DNA of 64,000 bases from Gammaproteobacteria bacterium (GTDB lineage Bacteria; Pseudomonadota; Gammaproteobacteria; Pseudomonadales; Pseudohongiellaceae). Every line of letters starts with the position of its first letter. Positions within the stretch are counted from its first letter, which is position 1. The stretch lies in contig PASF01000008.1 in the NCBI GenBank assembly GCA_002711845.1, positions 186,001 to 250,000 on the forward strand, read 5' to 3'. Shown here one piece after another: positions 1 to 9,578 of this stretch. The position numbers were made by a program, and so were the translations under genes. The notes under the pieces are model-generated. The model saw only the letters and a list, made by a program, of their open reading frames with translations, made no database searches and was not told the origin of the DNA.

Positions 1-637
1 GGCGCTTGAGATAACCCAGCAGAAAATCGATGTTGAGACTGCGTTCATGGGCCTCATCAATGATCAGGACTTCGTATTTGTTGAGGAAGCGGTCCTGCTG
101 TATCTCGGCCAGCAGAATGCCGTCCGTCATCAGTTTGATAAAGGTATGTTCATTGCTATTGTCACTGAAGCGGACCTGGTAACCCACGCCCTGCCCCAGG
201 GTTTCACCCAGCTCGTCAGCAATACGCGAGGCCACAGCACGTGCCGCCAGCCGGCGCGGCTGGGTGTGACCAATCAGCCCTTTCACACCGTATCCCAGCT
301 CCAGGCAGATTTTGGGAATCTGCGTGGTCTTGCCGGAACCGGTTTCGCCGGCGACCACCACGATCTGATGCTGCCTGAGCGCGTCCGCAATCGCCTGGCG
401 CTTCTCCGATACCGGCAGTTCGGCCGGGTAGGTAACCACCGGCATTCTGGCCTGACGTGCCTGCACCCGGGCCATGGATTTTTCAATCCGAGCCTGCAGC
501 GCCGACACCGCCTGTTGATGATTGGCGGCCGCCGGACTCTCGGCTATCTGCCGGTTCAGGCGAGACAGTGCCTGTTGCAACGCGAATTGATCTGCACTCA
601 GGCACTGCTTGATCCGGTTACGCAAATCGTTACTCAT
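1..637 (-). CDS. hrpA: ATP-dependent RNA helicase HrpA, N-terminal part (cut by window edge)
   Basis: The first 212 codons of a large DEAH-box RNA helicase lie here; the rest runs off the left edge. The reading frame from the ATG at 637 shows a helical N-terminal extension of about 65 residues, a Walker A motif GETGSGKT at residues 97-104 and the DEAH box at about 194-197. HrpA proteins are about 1300 residues and act on ribosomal and messenger RNA; HrpB is the shorter alternative. The long N-terminal extension before Walker A favours HrpA. It starts only 9 bases after the fadD stop on the same strand, so the two are probably co-transcribed. Family assignment is firm, HrpA versus HrpB slightly less so. 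Confidence 0.85.
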   Translation of the reverse strand, partial: MSNDLRNRIKQCLSADQFALQQALSRLNRQIAESPAAANHQQAVSALQARIEKSMARVQARQARMPVVTYPAELPVSEKRQAIADALRQHQIVVVAGETGSGKTTQIPKICLELGYGVKGLIGHTQPRRLAARAVASRIADELGETLGQGVGYQVRFSDNSNEHTFIKLMTDGILLAEIQQDRFLNKYEVLIIDEAHERSLNIDFLLGYLKR

Positions 638-646
638 GACGGCTGT

Positions 647-2308
647 TTACTGATGCTTTTTCAGCTCCTGCTCACGAATCTCGCGGCGCAGAATCTTGCC
701 GACATTGGATTTGGGCAGATCATCAACAAACACGATCTCCTTGGGCACCTTGTAGGCGGTCAGGTTCTCGCGGCAATGCGCGGTAATGTCGTCAATGGTC
801 AGCACATTGTCGCGACGCACAACAAACAGCTTGATGCCCTCACCGCTTTTTTCACTGGGCACTCCAATGGCCGCACTTTCCGCCACCCCCGGATGTGAAT
901 TGACCACCTCTTCAACTTCGCTGGGGAAAACGTTAAAACCGGACACGATGATCAGGTCCTTTTTGCGATCCACAATCTTGATGAAACCATCCTCATCAAT
1001 CTTGGCAAAATCACCGGTCTTGAACCAGCCATCCGCCGTGATCGAATCCTGGGTGGCGGCCTCATTGCGCCAGTAGCCCTTCATGACCTGCGGACCGCGC
1101 ACCCACAATTCACCTTTTTCGCCGGTACCCAGATCCTTGCCGTCATCATCAACGGTCTTGATCTCGGTGCCCGGAACAGGTGGTCCAACCGTGCCAATCT
1201 TGACCCGGTCGTGGGGATTGACACTGACCACCGGCGAACACTCGGTCAGCCCGTAGCCTTCGTACACCTGACACCCGGTCACCCGTTGCCACTCTTCAGC
1301 GACGCTGATGGTCAAGGCCATGCCTCCGGCCCCGGTAAAGCGCATCTGGCTGAAATCCACCTGGCCGATGTCCTTGTGCCGGCTCATTGCCAGAAACAAC
1401 GTATTGATGCCGACAAAACCGTTTATCTGCGGCAAAGATGCCAGGGTCTTGATCAAACCATCAAGATCACGGGGGTTGGGGATCAACACACTGTGGTTGC
1501 CGGCATACACGCCCGCCAGGCAATGGAACATGAAAGCATAGGTGTGATACAGCGGCAGCGGCGCCACAATGACATCCTGACCGTCGTTGATCAGCGGCTT
1601 GCTGACCGAGCGCAGCTGCATCATGTTGTGCACCAGATTGCTGTGCGTCAGCATCGCACCCTTCGCCAGCCCGGTGGTGCCACCGGTATACAGCACGATG
1701 GCAACATCCGTGCCGCTGTCAGGCACTGCGCGGGTCTGCGCTGCACCACTCAAGGCATCAGACCAGTTGACCGCACCGGCGATCGACCAGGACGGCACCA
1801 TGCGTTTGAGGTATTTGACCGCCAGATTCATCAGCAAACGCTTGGGCTGCGGCAGCATGTCGGCCAGTTGTGTCACCACCACGCACTCAATATCAGTATC
1901 CTTGATAATCGATTCGAGTTTGTCGCAGAAATTCTCCAGTATCACGATACCCTTGACGCCGGAGTCGCTGAACTGATGTTTCATTTCGCGGGCGGTATAC
2001 AGTGGATTGGTGTTGACGATCACCAGACCGGCGCGCGCTGCCGCGACCACGGTCACCGGAAATTGCAGCAGGTTGGGCATCTGGATGGCGATGCGGTCTC
2101 CGGCCTGGAGACCACTTTTGTCGCGCAACCAGCTCGCAAAACGGGCGCTGTGCGCGTCAAGCTCAGCATAACTGATGGTGTGGCCCAGGCAACTGAACGC
2201 GGGCTTGTCTGCGTAATGTTTGAATGCGTGCTCAAAAATATCGACAATCTGGTTAAACTGCGCCGGATTCAGATCGGGCTCAGTTGACATGGGCTGTGCT
2301 GCAAACAT
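647..2308 (-). CDS. fadD: Long-chain fatty acyl-CoA synthetase FadD
   Basis: Activates long-chain fatty acids to acyl-CoA via an acyl-adenylate, the entry step of beta-oxidation, at the inner face of the cytoplasmic membrane. The 553-residue protein has the AMP-binding P-loop YTGGTTGLAKG at about 207-217, the adenylation motif GYGLTECSP at about 351-359 and a C-terminal DRKKDLIIVSGFNVFP segment typical of fatty acyl-CoA ligases. Length matches E. coli FadD (561). I start at the ATG at 2308, which has AGGAG nine bases upstream; a GTG at 2329 would add seven residues. hrpA follows directly. Confidence 0.93.
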   Translation of the reverse strand: MFAAQPMSTEPDLNPAQFNQIVDIFEHAFKHYADKPAFSCLGHTISYAELDAHSARFASWLRDKSGLQAGDRIAIQMPNLLQFPVTVVAAARAGLVIVNTNPLYTAREMKHQFSDSGVKGIVILENFCDKLESIIKDTDIECVVVTQLADMLPQPKRLLMNLAVKYLKRMVPSWSIAGAVNWSDALSGAAQTRAVPDSGTDVAIVLYTGGTTGLAKGAMLTHSNLVHNMMQLRSVSKPLINDGQDVIVAPLPLYHTYAFMFHCLAGVYAGNHSVLIPNPRDLDGLIKTLASLPQINGFVGINTLFLAMSRHKDIGQVDFSQMRFTGAGGMALTISVAEEWQRVTGCQVYEGYGLTECSPVVSVNPHDRVKIGTVGPPVPGTEIKTVDDDGKDLGTGEKGELWVRGPQVMKGYWRNEAATQDSITADGWFKTGDFAKIDEDGFIKIVDRKKDLIIVSGFNVFPSEVEEVVNSHPGVAESAAIGVPSEKSGEGIKLFVVRRDNVLTIDDITAHCRENLTAYKVPKEIVFVDDLPKSNVGKILRREIREQELKKHQ

Positions 2309-2380
2309 ACTGCGGGTCTCCTGGGACACTGCTTGATTGTTATGGTTACTGTTGACGGCGCGTCTATCGATTCTACCTGC

Positions 2381-3559
2381 CTATTTGCTGAGATAGGTCA
2401 TGGCCTCTTCCAGCCCCTTGACTGACAGCGGGTACATTCTGTCTTCCAGCAACTGTCTCACCACCGCGATGGAGTAACCGTGTTCCCAGTGTTCCCTGGG
2501 GACCGGATTGATCCAGGCGATATGGTCAAAATTGTCGGTCAACCGCTGCATCCATGTGGCACCGGCTTCCTCATTGTAATGTTCAATGCTGCCACCCACA
2601 TGGGTAATTTCGTAGGGCGCCATGGTCGCATCGCCGACAAAGATGACTTTATAGTCCTTGCCATACTTGTGCAGTATATCGAAAAGCGGCGTCGTTTCGG
2701 CCTGACGGCGCCGGCTCTGCTTCCACACCGATTCATAAATGAAATTGTGGAAGTAGAAATACTCCAGGTGTTTGAACTCGGTACGGGCCGCCGAGAACAG
2801 TTCCTCACACAATTGCACATAGGGGTCCATGGATCCGCCCACATCAAAAAAAATCAGCACCTTGACTGAATTGTGGCGCTCCGGGACCATCTTGATATCC
2901 AGCAGCCCGCCTTTGCGGGCGGTAGACGAAATGGTGTCATCAATATCGAGTTCATCCTGGGCGCCCACCCGGGCAAATTTTCGCAGACGACGAAGGGCCA
3001 GCTTGATATTGCGGGTACCGATTTCCAGGGTATCGTCAAGGTCGCGATAATCGCGTCGGTCCCAGACTTTGGCGGCCCGGCCTTCGCGCCCCTCATCCTG
3101 ACCGATGCGGATACCTTCCGGGTTGAACCCGTAGGCGCCATACGGCGATGTGCCGCCGGTGCCAATCCATTTATTGCCGCCTTCGTGACGTTCCTTCTGC
3201 TCTTCCAGGCGCTTGCGAAACTCTTCCATGAGTTTTTCCAGACCGCCCATGGATTCGATCATGGCCCGCTCTTCTTCACTCAGGCTGGCTTCAAACTGGC
3301 GTCGTAACCATTCATCGGGAATGGCATCACGCAACAGATCATCAAGTACCGACAGCTCCTTGAAATACCGGGAGAATGCACGGTCAAACCGGTCATAATA
3401 CTTTTCATCCTTGACCATGCACAGCCGCGCGAGCAGGTAAAACTGCTCCATATCGGCAAATGCAAAATTCTGCTTCAGGCACTCGAGCAGTGTGAACAGT
3501 TCGTCCAGACTGACCGGGATTTTTTCCCGACGCAAGGCATTAAAAAACCGGATCAACAT
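2381..3559 (-). CDS. VWA (CoxE-like) domain protein paired with a MoxR ATPase
   Basis: A 392-residue cytoplasmic protein with no signal peptide or membrane segment. The C-terminal half contains a von Willebrand factor A type fold with a degenerate metal site, FFDVGGSMDPYVQ at about residues 236-248, in place of the classical DxSGSM. The N-terminal half is helical and acidic with a Glu/Arg-rich stretch. Such VWA proteins act with the neighbouring MoxR-type AAA+ ATPase as a chaperone pair for metal insertion or maturation of enzymes; the target cannot be read here. The MoxR gene lies 12 bases upstream on the same strand, so the two form one transcription unit. Confidence 0.85.
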   Translation of the reverse strand: MLIRFFNALRREKIPVSLDELFTLLECLKQNFAFADMEQFYLLARLCMVKDEKYYDRFDRAFSRYFKELSVLDDLLRDAIPDEWLRRQFEASLSEEERAMIESMGGLEKLMEEFRKRLEEQKERHEGGNKWIGTGGTSPYGAYGFNPEGIRIGQDEGREGRAAKVWDRRDYRDLDDTLEIGTRNIKLALRRLRKFARVGAQDELDIDDTISSTARKGGLLDIKMVPERHNSVKVLIFFDVGGSMDPYVQLCEELFSAARTEFKHLEYFYFHNFIYESVWKQSRRRQAETTPLFDILHKYGKDYKVIFVGDATMAPYEITHVGGSIEHYNEEAGATWMQRLTDNFDHIAWINPVPREHWEHGYSIAVVRQLLEDRMYPLSVKGLEEAMTYLSK

Positions 3560-3571
3560 AACTCGCCGCCG

Positions 3572-4414
3572 TTATCGCTTTGCTCGGTGCATGAAGGCAA
3601 TTTTCTCCAGCAGGTGGACATCCTGCTCGTTTTTCAGGAGCGCTCCGTACAGGGGCGGAATGGCGCTTTTCATGTCCTGATTCTTCAGTACTTCATCCGG
3701 GATATCATCGGCCAGTAACAATTTCAGCCAGTCTATCAGCTCGGATGTTGAGGGCTTCTTCTTGAGGCCGGGAACCTTCCTGACATCAAAGAAAATATCC
3801 ATGGCCTGGGCCAACAGATCCTTCTTGATGTTCGGGTAATGCACCGCGACGATTTTTTCCATGGTCACCGCATCGGGAAACTTGATGAAGTGGAAAAAAC
3901 AACGGCGCAAAAATGCATCCGGCAGTTCTTTTTCATTGTTGCTGGTGATGATGACAATGGGCCGGTGGCGGGCCTGCACACGCTGCTGGGTTTCATAGAC
4001 ATGAAACTCCATCTTGTCCAGCTCCAGCAGCAGGTCATTGGGAAACTCGATATCGGCCTTGTCGATCTCGTCGATCAGCAACACCACCTGCTTGTCCGAG
4101 TCGAAAGCCTGCCAGAGCTTGCCTTTGACAATGTAGTTGGCAATATCATGGACCTTGGGGTCGCCCAGTTGCGAATCGCGCAGCCGGGACACCGCATCGT
4201 ACTCGTACAGCCCCTGCTGGGCCCGGGTGGTCGACTTGATATGCCACTGGATCAACTCCAGCCCGAGAGACTCGGCAATCTGCTCGGCAAGCATGGTTTT
4301 GCCCGTGCCGGGTTCACCCTTGATCAGCAGAGGCTTCTGCAGACTGATCGCGGCATTAACAGCCATCTGCAACTCATCGGTTGCAACGTACGCCTTGGTT
4401 CCTGTAAATCGCAT
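3572..4414 (-). CDS. MoxR-family AAA+ ATPase
   Basis: An AAA+ ATPase of 280 residues with Walker A GEPGTGKTM near residue 33-41, Walker B VVLLIDEIDKAD near 101-112 and sensor 1 IITSNNEKELPDAFLRRC. MoxR proteins remodel partner proteins together with VWA-domain proteins; the partner is the next gene. I chose the ATG at 4414 because AGAGGAAA sits just upstream; a GTG at 4429 would add five residues without a good ribosome binding site. Confidence 0.9.
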   Translation of the reverse strand: MRFTGTKAYVATDELQMAVNAAISLQKPLLIKGEPGTGKTMLAEQIAESLGLELIQWHIKSTTRAQQGLYEYDAVSRLRDSQLGDPKVHDIANYIVKGKLWQAFDSDKQVVLLIDEIDKADIEFPNDLLLELDKMEFHVYETQQRVQARHRPIVIITSNNEKELPDAFLRRCFFHFIKFPDAVTMEKIVAVHYPNIKKDLLAQAMDIFFDVRKVPGLKKKPSTSELIDWLKLLLADDIPDEVLKNQDMKSAIPPLYGALLKNEQDVHLLEKIAFMHRAKR

Positions 4415-4451
4415 AATTTCCTCTTGCACAAATGATAATTGGCTTGCAATC

Positions 4452-4799
4452 TCAGCGCCGGGCCGAGCGTCTGAACAGTGAGCGCAACAGCCCTGCCGTC
4501 AGGGCAATGACGATGGCCGCCAGCAATGCCAACGTCAGCGGCACCAGGCCCCTGATAAACGCATCACCGCCGATGGTGATCGTGTCCAGCATGATAACGA
4601 TGACAGCTGGCGCCATCAGATCCTCATCTGCGGCGACATACCAGGGCGTATAAATCAGCGCGATCATGATGCCACGCAACACATTGGCGAGTGGCTTAAA
4701 ACCAATGCTGCCCGTGGCCTTGTAAAACAGGATGTAACACAAGGTGCCGGCCGTCAGGTAAACCGCCCAACTGGTAATGTAACCGTAGATGTCCAGCAT
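4452..4799 (-). CDS. Small integral membrane protein, unknown function
   Basis: A 115-residue protein with about three hydrophobic segments (residues about 10-28, 38-52 and 65-105) and a basic C-terminus RSLFRRSARR. I recognise no family motif. It lies between the MoxR gene and the YcgN-type gene on the same strand; nothing links its role to either neighbour. Confidence 0.65.
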   Translation of the reverse strand: MLDIYGYITSWAVYLTAGTLCYILFYKATGSIGFKPLANVLRGIMIALIYTPWYVAADEDLMAPAVIVIMLDTITIGGDAFIRGLVPLTLALLAAIVIALTAGLLRSLFRRSARR

Positions 4800-4842
4800 T
4801 CAGTGTCCAACCCTCAGTCTCAGCATCAGCCCGATGCTGTTA

Positions 4843-5301
4843 TCACGCGCGAACCCAGCGGATAACATGTTCTTCAAGCCCGTCATCATGCACATAATCC
4901 TCAGAAATAACGCGGCCGGTCACAGCGATGCCTTGTGCCTGCATGTGGTCACGCGAGCCGCTGAGCAACGGATGCCATGCTGGCAACGGCTGGTTCTGAT
5001 ACCGGAGTTTATAGGCGCAGGTGTCCGGAATCCAGTCAACTGAGGCCTGCAGCACCGACATATCGAGCACCAGGCAGTCCGGCACCAGCTCATTGCGCCG
5101 CCGGTAGGCAGTACAGCTGCATTTTTGCTGATCCAGGTAACGGCACACAACACGCGTATAGACCAGTCTGGCGGCATCCTCATCCTGCAGTTTCTTCAGG
5201 CAGCAACGGGCACACCCATCACACAGCAGCTCCCACTCTTTCGACGTCAGGTCGGCAAGCGGCAGTTCCCAGAAGCGTTCGCGCACCGTCTGATCGCTCA
5301 T
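4843..5301 (-). CDS. YcgN/UPF0260 family cysteine-cluster protein
   Basis: A 152-residue cytoplasmic protein with the family's cysteine pattern CDGCARCC near residues 28-35 followed by CRYLDQQKCSC near 53-63 and another Cys near 76. This pattern defines the UPF0260 (YcgN, Fe-S/zinc cluster-type) family, whose biochemical role is unknown. Its ATG overlaps the stop of rnd by four bases (ATGA), so it is translationally coupled to RNase D, as in several gammaproteobacteria. Confidence 0.88.
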   Translation of the reverse strand: MSDQTVRERFWELPLADLTSKEWELLCDGCARCCLKKLQDEDAARLVYTRVVCRYLDQQKCSCTAYRRRNELVPDCLVLDMSVLQASVDWIPDTCAYKLRYQNQPLPAWHPLLSGSRDHMQAQGIAVTGRVISEDYVHDDGLEEHVIRWVRA

Positions 5302-6470
5302 GACACCGCCTCGGAGGCCGCATCACCCGATATGATCGGCGCCAAGGGTGTTGCCAGCAATGTCCGCTGCCATCCGGCCAGGTCCTCTGGCCAGCGCAGT
5401 TCGTTGTCATCGCGTGAGGACGGCTGGTTCAGGTGCATCAGGGTGATCAGCTGCTTCTTGCGCGCCAGCAGTTCCTCGGCGATGCCGGTCTGTGCGGCCA
5501 CTGCGCGCACCGCTTGCTGACACCGCTTCAGGACCGCGCGCTGAGTCTGCGACATGGGCGCCCCTTCGAGATTGTCGGCGATCGCAGCGGCCACCGGCTC
5601 ACTGTCCGCAATCGCGGCTAACAGCGCGTCTGCATCCTGCTGGTAGATATTCCGGTTCAGGTCCGGCAACTGCGTCAATGCCTGCCGGTCAGCCGGCAGT
5701 TTCTGTGCCAGCGTGATCAGGTCGGCATCACGCGCGATCCAGGCGCGCGGCTTGTCGCGCTGGCGCGATACCTGCTCCCGCCAGATGCTCATCTGCCGGA
5801 GTGCCCCCAACTGACGGGCATTCAGGCGCCAGGCAGCACCCATCGACCGGTACAGTTCAGGCCAGTTGTCGGGATTCTCGGTGGCCAGTGACACCTGCCG
5901 CATACGCTCACATTCTTCGCGCAGGTAGTCCAGCTTGCCTTCGTGCGCCAGCGCCGCCGACAGCTCCTGATACAACCGAGGCAGGTAGGCCACATCCAGT
6001 GCCGCATATTTGATCTGGTTCGCCGATAGCGGGCGTTTCAGCCAGTCCGATCTCGTTTCACCTTTGCTGAGCTCGACGCCGGTGATATGCAGGACCAGAT
6101 TCAGGTAACTGATGCTGTAACCGTGCCCCAGAAAACCGGCCGCTTTCTGCGTGTCGAAAATCGGCCCCGGCATGCAGTCGTAAAAATACTTGAAGACCAC
6201 CAGGTCTTCGGAGCACGAATGCATGATCTTGACGATATCCGCAGCCATCAGTATGTCAATGAAGGGTTGCCAGGCATCGAGACTGAGCGGGTCCAGCAGG
6301 TAACAGCCGTCGCCGTCGCCAACCTGTATCAGTCCGGCGCGCGGATAAAAAGTACTGACCCGGATAAACTCAGTGTCCAGCGCCAGGCTGGGCAGCGTCC
6401 GCCAAAGTTCACACAGCTGCGCCAGTCGGGCATTGTCAACCACCAGCTCGGGGGCAGGAAAATCAGTCAT
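5298..6470 (-). CDS. rnd: Ribonuclease D
   Basis: A 3'-5' exoribonuclease of the DEDD family that trims tRNA and other stable RNA 3' ends. The 390-residue protein shows exonuclease motif I LALDTEFIR near residues 29-37, motif II near IMHSCSEDLVVF (about 81-92) and motif III KYAALDVAYLPRLY (about 153-166), followed by HRDC-type helical domains. Length is close to E. coli RNase D (375). YcgN overlaps its 3' end. Confidence 0.93.
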   Translation of the reverse strand: MTDFPAPELVVDNARLAQLCELWRTLPSLALDTEFIRVSTFYPRAGLIQVGDGDGCYLLDPLSLDAWQPFIDILMAADIVKIMHSCSEDLVVFKYFYDCMPGPIFDTQKAAGFLGHGYSISYLNLVLHITGVELSKGETRSDWLKRPLSANQIKYAALDVAYLPRLYQELSAALAHEGKLDYLREECERMRQVSLATENPDNWPELYRSMGAAWRLNARQLGALRQMSIWREQVSRQRDKPRAWIARDADLITLAQKLPADRQALTQLPDLNRNIYQQDADALLAAIADSEPVAAAIADNLEGAPMSQTQRAVLKRCQQAVRAVAAQTGIAEELLARKKQLITLMHLNQPSSRDDNELRWPEDLAGWQRTLLATPLAPIISGDAASEAVS

Positions 6471-6508
6471 AGTCTGCTCTCTTCATGGGGGCTCGCGATG
6501 GCATGGCG

Positions 6509-7105
6509 TCAACGTAACAACTGGCGACCGTTAAAGGCGTGGCTCAAAGTACCGCCGTCGACATATTCAAGTTCCCCGCCCACCGGTACACCATGGGCAA
6601 TCCGGCTGATCACCAGTCCCTGGTCTTTCAGCAGGCCGGCAATGTAGTAGGCCGTGGCATCTCCTTCAACCGTCGGGTTATTGGCCAGGATCAGCTCTTC
6701 AACCGGCTTGTCACGCAGCAGTGCCATCAGTTCATTGATGCCAATTTCATCCGGGCCAATGCCGTCTATGGGGGACAGGTGTCCCGACAAAACAAAATAC
6801 AGCCCCTGATAGCTGCCCGCCTGTTCAATGGCATACAGGTCGGCGGGTGAGCCGACCACACACAGGATCGAATTATTGCGTGCCGGGTTGCTGCAGATAC
6901 GACAACGTACCTCTTCAGTCAATGCCCGGCACTGCTCACAACGACCAATATTGTCCAGTGCCGTCGCCAGGCTTTCACTCAGTCTGGCGGCGCCGGTGCG
7001 ATTGCGCTCCAGCAGATAAATCGCCATGCGCTGAGCCGATTTCGGACCAACGCCCGGCAGGCAGCGCAGGGACTGGATCAATTGTTCAAGTAACGGGCTA
7101 TGCAT
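6509..7105 (-). CDS. recR: Recombination protein RecR
   Basis: Clamp-like DNA-binding partner of RecO in loading RecA at gaps. The 198 residues carry the N-terminal helix-hairpin-helix region [16 protein letters not shown], the four-cysteine zinc site CEQC...CRIC at about 55-71 and a Toprim domain with [12 protein letters not shown]. It follows ybaB by 30 bases in the conserved dnaX-ybaB-recR cluster. Confidence 0.96.
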   Translation of the reverse strand: MHSPLLEQLIQSLRCLPGVGPKSAQRMAIYLLERNRTGAARLSESLATALDNIGRCEQCRALTEEVRCRICSNPARNNSILCVVGSPADLYAIEQAGSYQGLYFVLSGHLSPIDGIGPDEIGINELMALLRDKPVEELILANNPTVEGDATAYYIAGLLKDQGLVISRIAHGVPVGGELEYVDGGTLSHAFNGRQLLR

Positions 7106-7135
7106 GGGTCAACCACACCTGTTGGGTAAAAACGT

Positions 7136-7456
7136 TCAGAACGGGAACTTGAAACCATCGGGCAGTTTCATACCGGAGGTCATGGCGCCCATGGTATCGC
7201 GATTGCCCTGGTCCAGCTTTTTGACAGCGTCATTGATAGCGGCAGCAATCAGATCTTCTATGATCTCTTTGTCCTCCTGCATCAGGTCGGCGCTGAGCTC
7301 GACCTTGCTGGCATCGTAACGTCCACTCAAGTGAACCTTGACCATGCCCGCGCCGGATTCACCTACCACAATTTTTTTGGCCGCCTCTTCCTGGGCTTTT
7401 TGCATCTGCTCCTGCATCTGTTTTGCCTGCTGCAGCAATTGATTCAAATCAGTCAT
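7136..7456 (-). CDS. ybaB: YbaB/EbfC nucleoid-associated protein
   Basis: A 106-residue DNA-binding protein with the Gln/Met-rich N-terminal helix (LLQQAKQMQEQMQKAQEE) and the conserved core ending DTMGAMTSGMKLPDGFKFPF. YbaB dimers bind DNA as tweezers. The ATG at 7456 is preceded by a GAGAGG ribosome binding site; an upstream in-frame start would add 12 residues not typical of the family. It lies between dnaX and recR on the same strand. Confidence 0.94.
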   Translation of the reverse strand: MTDLNQLLQQAKQMQEQMQKAQEEAAKKIVVGESGAGMVKVHLSGRYDASKVELSADLMQEDKEIIEDLIAAAINDAVKKLDQGNRDTMGAMTSGMKLPDGFKFPF

Positions 7457-7501
7457 AACATGTCCTCTCTCATATGGCGTTAATACAGTCATTCACGGGT
7501 A

Positions 7502-9304
7502 TCAGACGGAGCCTTTGGTGATCTGCAGGGATGCCTGATCCACTTTGGCATCGAACTCGGCAATCAGTGCCAGCACGCCCGGATCGGTGTTAAAACGATG
7601 GTGCAGTTCGTCAATCGCCTGCTGTTTCTCCCGGCGCCTGCGTTGCGCCGGTGACTCCGACGGCAACGCACCAATCTGAATGTCGACCGATACCGGGCGT
7701 TGCAGGGTATCGCTCAGTGCCTGGGCAATCCTGGGCTGTTGATCGTCCGAATACAAGGCGCTCTGATCCCTGTCCAGCACCAGGACGTAGCCCCCTGCCG
7801 AGGCGGATGCAGGTACACAATTGGCCAGTATATTGCCACTGATACCTGACAGCCGGCACTGTTGCACCAAGGCAAACCAGTCTGTGCCGTCAACCGGCGC
7901 CGCCACGGCTGACGCTGAGGCTGACCCGGTCGCCACGGCCTCGACGTGTTCGGCCACCGGCTGCTCTGCGAGCGTCGCAGTCTGGGTGACTGTGGGCACG
8001 GGTTCCGGTCTGGGCTCAGGCACCGGTTCTGGCCGGGGCTGTGGTTCGGGTTGCGGTTCGGGCTGTGGTTCGGGCTGTGGTTCGGATGCTGGCTCAGGAT
8101 GGGGTGCCGGCTCAGGTTTGGGGGCCGGGACCGACGGCTGCGGCGCGGCAGTCAGTTCATCGGCAGCGGGTTCAGGCTTTTTTTTTTCGCTGTCAGCTGA
8201 CACAGCCGCGCCCGCAAACACATCCGGGCTGAAGGCCAGCATGCGCAGCAGTCCCATCTCAAAACAGCTGCGGGCATCGGGCGAGTGCGGCATGTCCTGC
8301 AGCGTCTGCATACAGATCTGGTAGTACAGCTGCACATCTTCGGCGGCAAAGGCACCGGCCAGCGCGCTGATCTGCTCGCGATCGCCCTCGCTGTTGTCAA
8401 TGGCGTCAGGTAATACCTGCGCCAGCGCCAGACGGTGACAGACGCTGAGCAACTGCTCAAGCAAGCGGCTGTAGTCCGGGTTGTTCTCCGCGCACGCCGC
8501 CACTGCGGCAATCAGACTGCTGCCATCGCGCTGGGCCAGTGCATCCAGAAATGCAAAAACGGCCGCGTGATCTGGCGTTCCCAGCAACGCGGTCACCGCC
8601 GCCACCTGCACGCTACCACCACCAAAGGAAATACTCTGGTCCAGCAGGGTCAAAGCATCGCGCATACTGCCCGACGCCGCCCGCGCCAATTGCCACAGGG
8701 CATCTTCCTGATACTCAATCTGTTCTGCCATCAGCACCGACTGCAGGTAGGTCACGATCTGCGCCGGCGCCAGATTTTTCAGATGAAACTGCAGGCAGCG
8801 TGATAACACGGTCACCGGCAGCTTTTGCGGATCTGTGGTCGCCAGCAGAAACTTCACATGCTCAGGCGGCTCCTCCAGGGTTTTCAGCAGCGCGTTGAAG
8901 CTGTGCGTGGACAGCATGTGAACTTCATCGATCAGATAAACCTTGAAACGTCCACGGGCCGGCGCGTATTGCACATTGTCGAGCAGGTCCCGGGTATCCT
9001 CGACGCGCGTGCGCGACGCAGCATCGACTTCGATCAGGTCGATAAACCGGCCTTCGCTGATTTCGCGGCAGGCGTTACATTGCCCACAGGGTGTGGCGGT
9101 AATGCCCTGTTCGCAGTTCAGACAACGGGCCAGAATACGGGCGACGGTGGTTTTACCCACCCCCCGGGTACCGGTGAACAGATAGGCGTGGTGCAGGCGC
9201 TGCTGTTCAAGGGCATGGGTCAGCGTCTGCAGGACATGTGCCTGTCCGGCCATTTCACTGAAATTCTGCGGGCGCCATTTCCTGGCAAGTACCTGATAGC
9301 TCAT
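7502..9304 (-). CDS. dnaX: DNA polymerase III subunits tau/gamma
   Basis: Clamp-loader ATPase of the replicative polymerase. The 600-residue tau protein has Walker A GTRGVGKTT at about 45-53, a four-Cys zinc site (C64, C73, C76, C79 region), Walker B LIDEVHML and the SRC arginine-finger motif. Residues 373-376 (EKKK) are encoded by an uninterrupted A10 run at 8178-8187; one extra A, or a -1 ribosomal shift, leads to Ala then TGA, giving a gamma-like product of about 377 residues that holds domains I-III only. After it comes a Pro/Glu/Gln linker of EPQP-type repeats (about residues 405-445) and a C-terminal polymerase/helicase-binding domain. ffs lies just upstream. Confidence 0.95.
   Translation of the reverse strand: MSYQVLARKWRPQNFSEMAGQAHVLQTLTHALEQQRLHHAYLFTGTRGVGKTTVARILARCLNCEQGITATPCGQCNACREISEGRFIDLIEVDAASRTRVEDTRDLLDNVQYAPARGRFKVYLIDEVHMLSTHSFNALLKTLEEPPEHVKFLLATTDPQKLPVTVLSRCLQFHLKNLAPAQIVTYLQSVLMAEQIEYQEDALWQLARAASGSMRDALTLLDQSISFGGGSVQVAAVTALLGTPDHAAVFAFLDALAQRDGSSLIAAVAACAENNPDYSRLLEQLLSVCHRLALAQVLPDAIDNSEGDREQISALAGAFAAEDVQLYYQICMQTLQDMPHSPDARSCFEMGLLRMLAFSPDVFAGAAVSADSEKKKPEPAADELTAAPQPSVPAPKPEPAPHPEPASEPQPEPQPEPQPEPQPRPEPVPEPRPEPVPTVTQTATLAEQPVAEHVEAVATGSASASAVAAPVDGTDWFALVQQCRLSGISGNILANCVPASASAGGYVLVLDRDQSALYSDDQQPRIAQALSDTLQRPVSVDIQIGALPSESPAQRRRREKQQAIDELHHRFNTDPGVLALIAEFDAKVDQASLQITKGSV
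8178..8187 (-). promoter_or_regulatory. Slippery A10 run in dnaX, likely gamma-producing frameshift/slippage site
   Basis: The minus strand reads GAA AAA AAA AAG CCT GAA in the tau frame. Gaining one base gives ...AAA GCC TGA, stopping after one more residue; losing one base gives a short tail of eight residues ending in a stop at 8152. Either way the product ends right after the clamp-loader core. E. coli makes gamma by -1 frameshifting at A6G; Thermus uses transcriptional slippage on an A9 run. The A10 run resembles the latter. Confidence 0.7.
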
Positions 9305-9400
9305 GTGTCGCTGTTAATGTCTGGTGACTGATGGAGAGCTATTGTATTGCAAACCGCGCGGGAGTGACAGGCAGCGAGCGTGTTTGGCGAGGTGTTTTGA

Positions 9401-9508
<108 letters not shown>

Positions 9509-9578
9509 AGATACCATAAAGCCTGAGCTGATGCGGAAACATCAAATCAGGGGCGGCATTATCAATAAATTGGGCCGG

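Noticed and set aside
47-898. Long plus-strand frame opposite hrpA and fadD
   Set aside because: The opposite strand encodes clear helicase and FadD motifs; this frame has no recognisable domain and crosses two genes.
1211-2287. 358-residue plus-strand frame opposite fadD
   Set aside because: Antisense shadow of a GC-rich conserved gene, with His/Gln-rich composition typical of such shadows.
8010-8095. Tandem repeat as a mobile or CRISPR element in dnaX
   Set aside because: Short imperfect repeats simply encode the Pro/Glu/Gln linker of tau.
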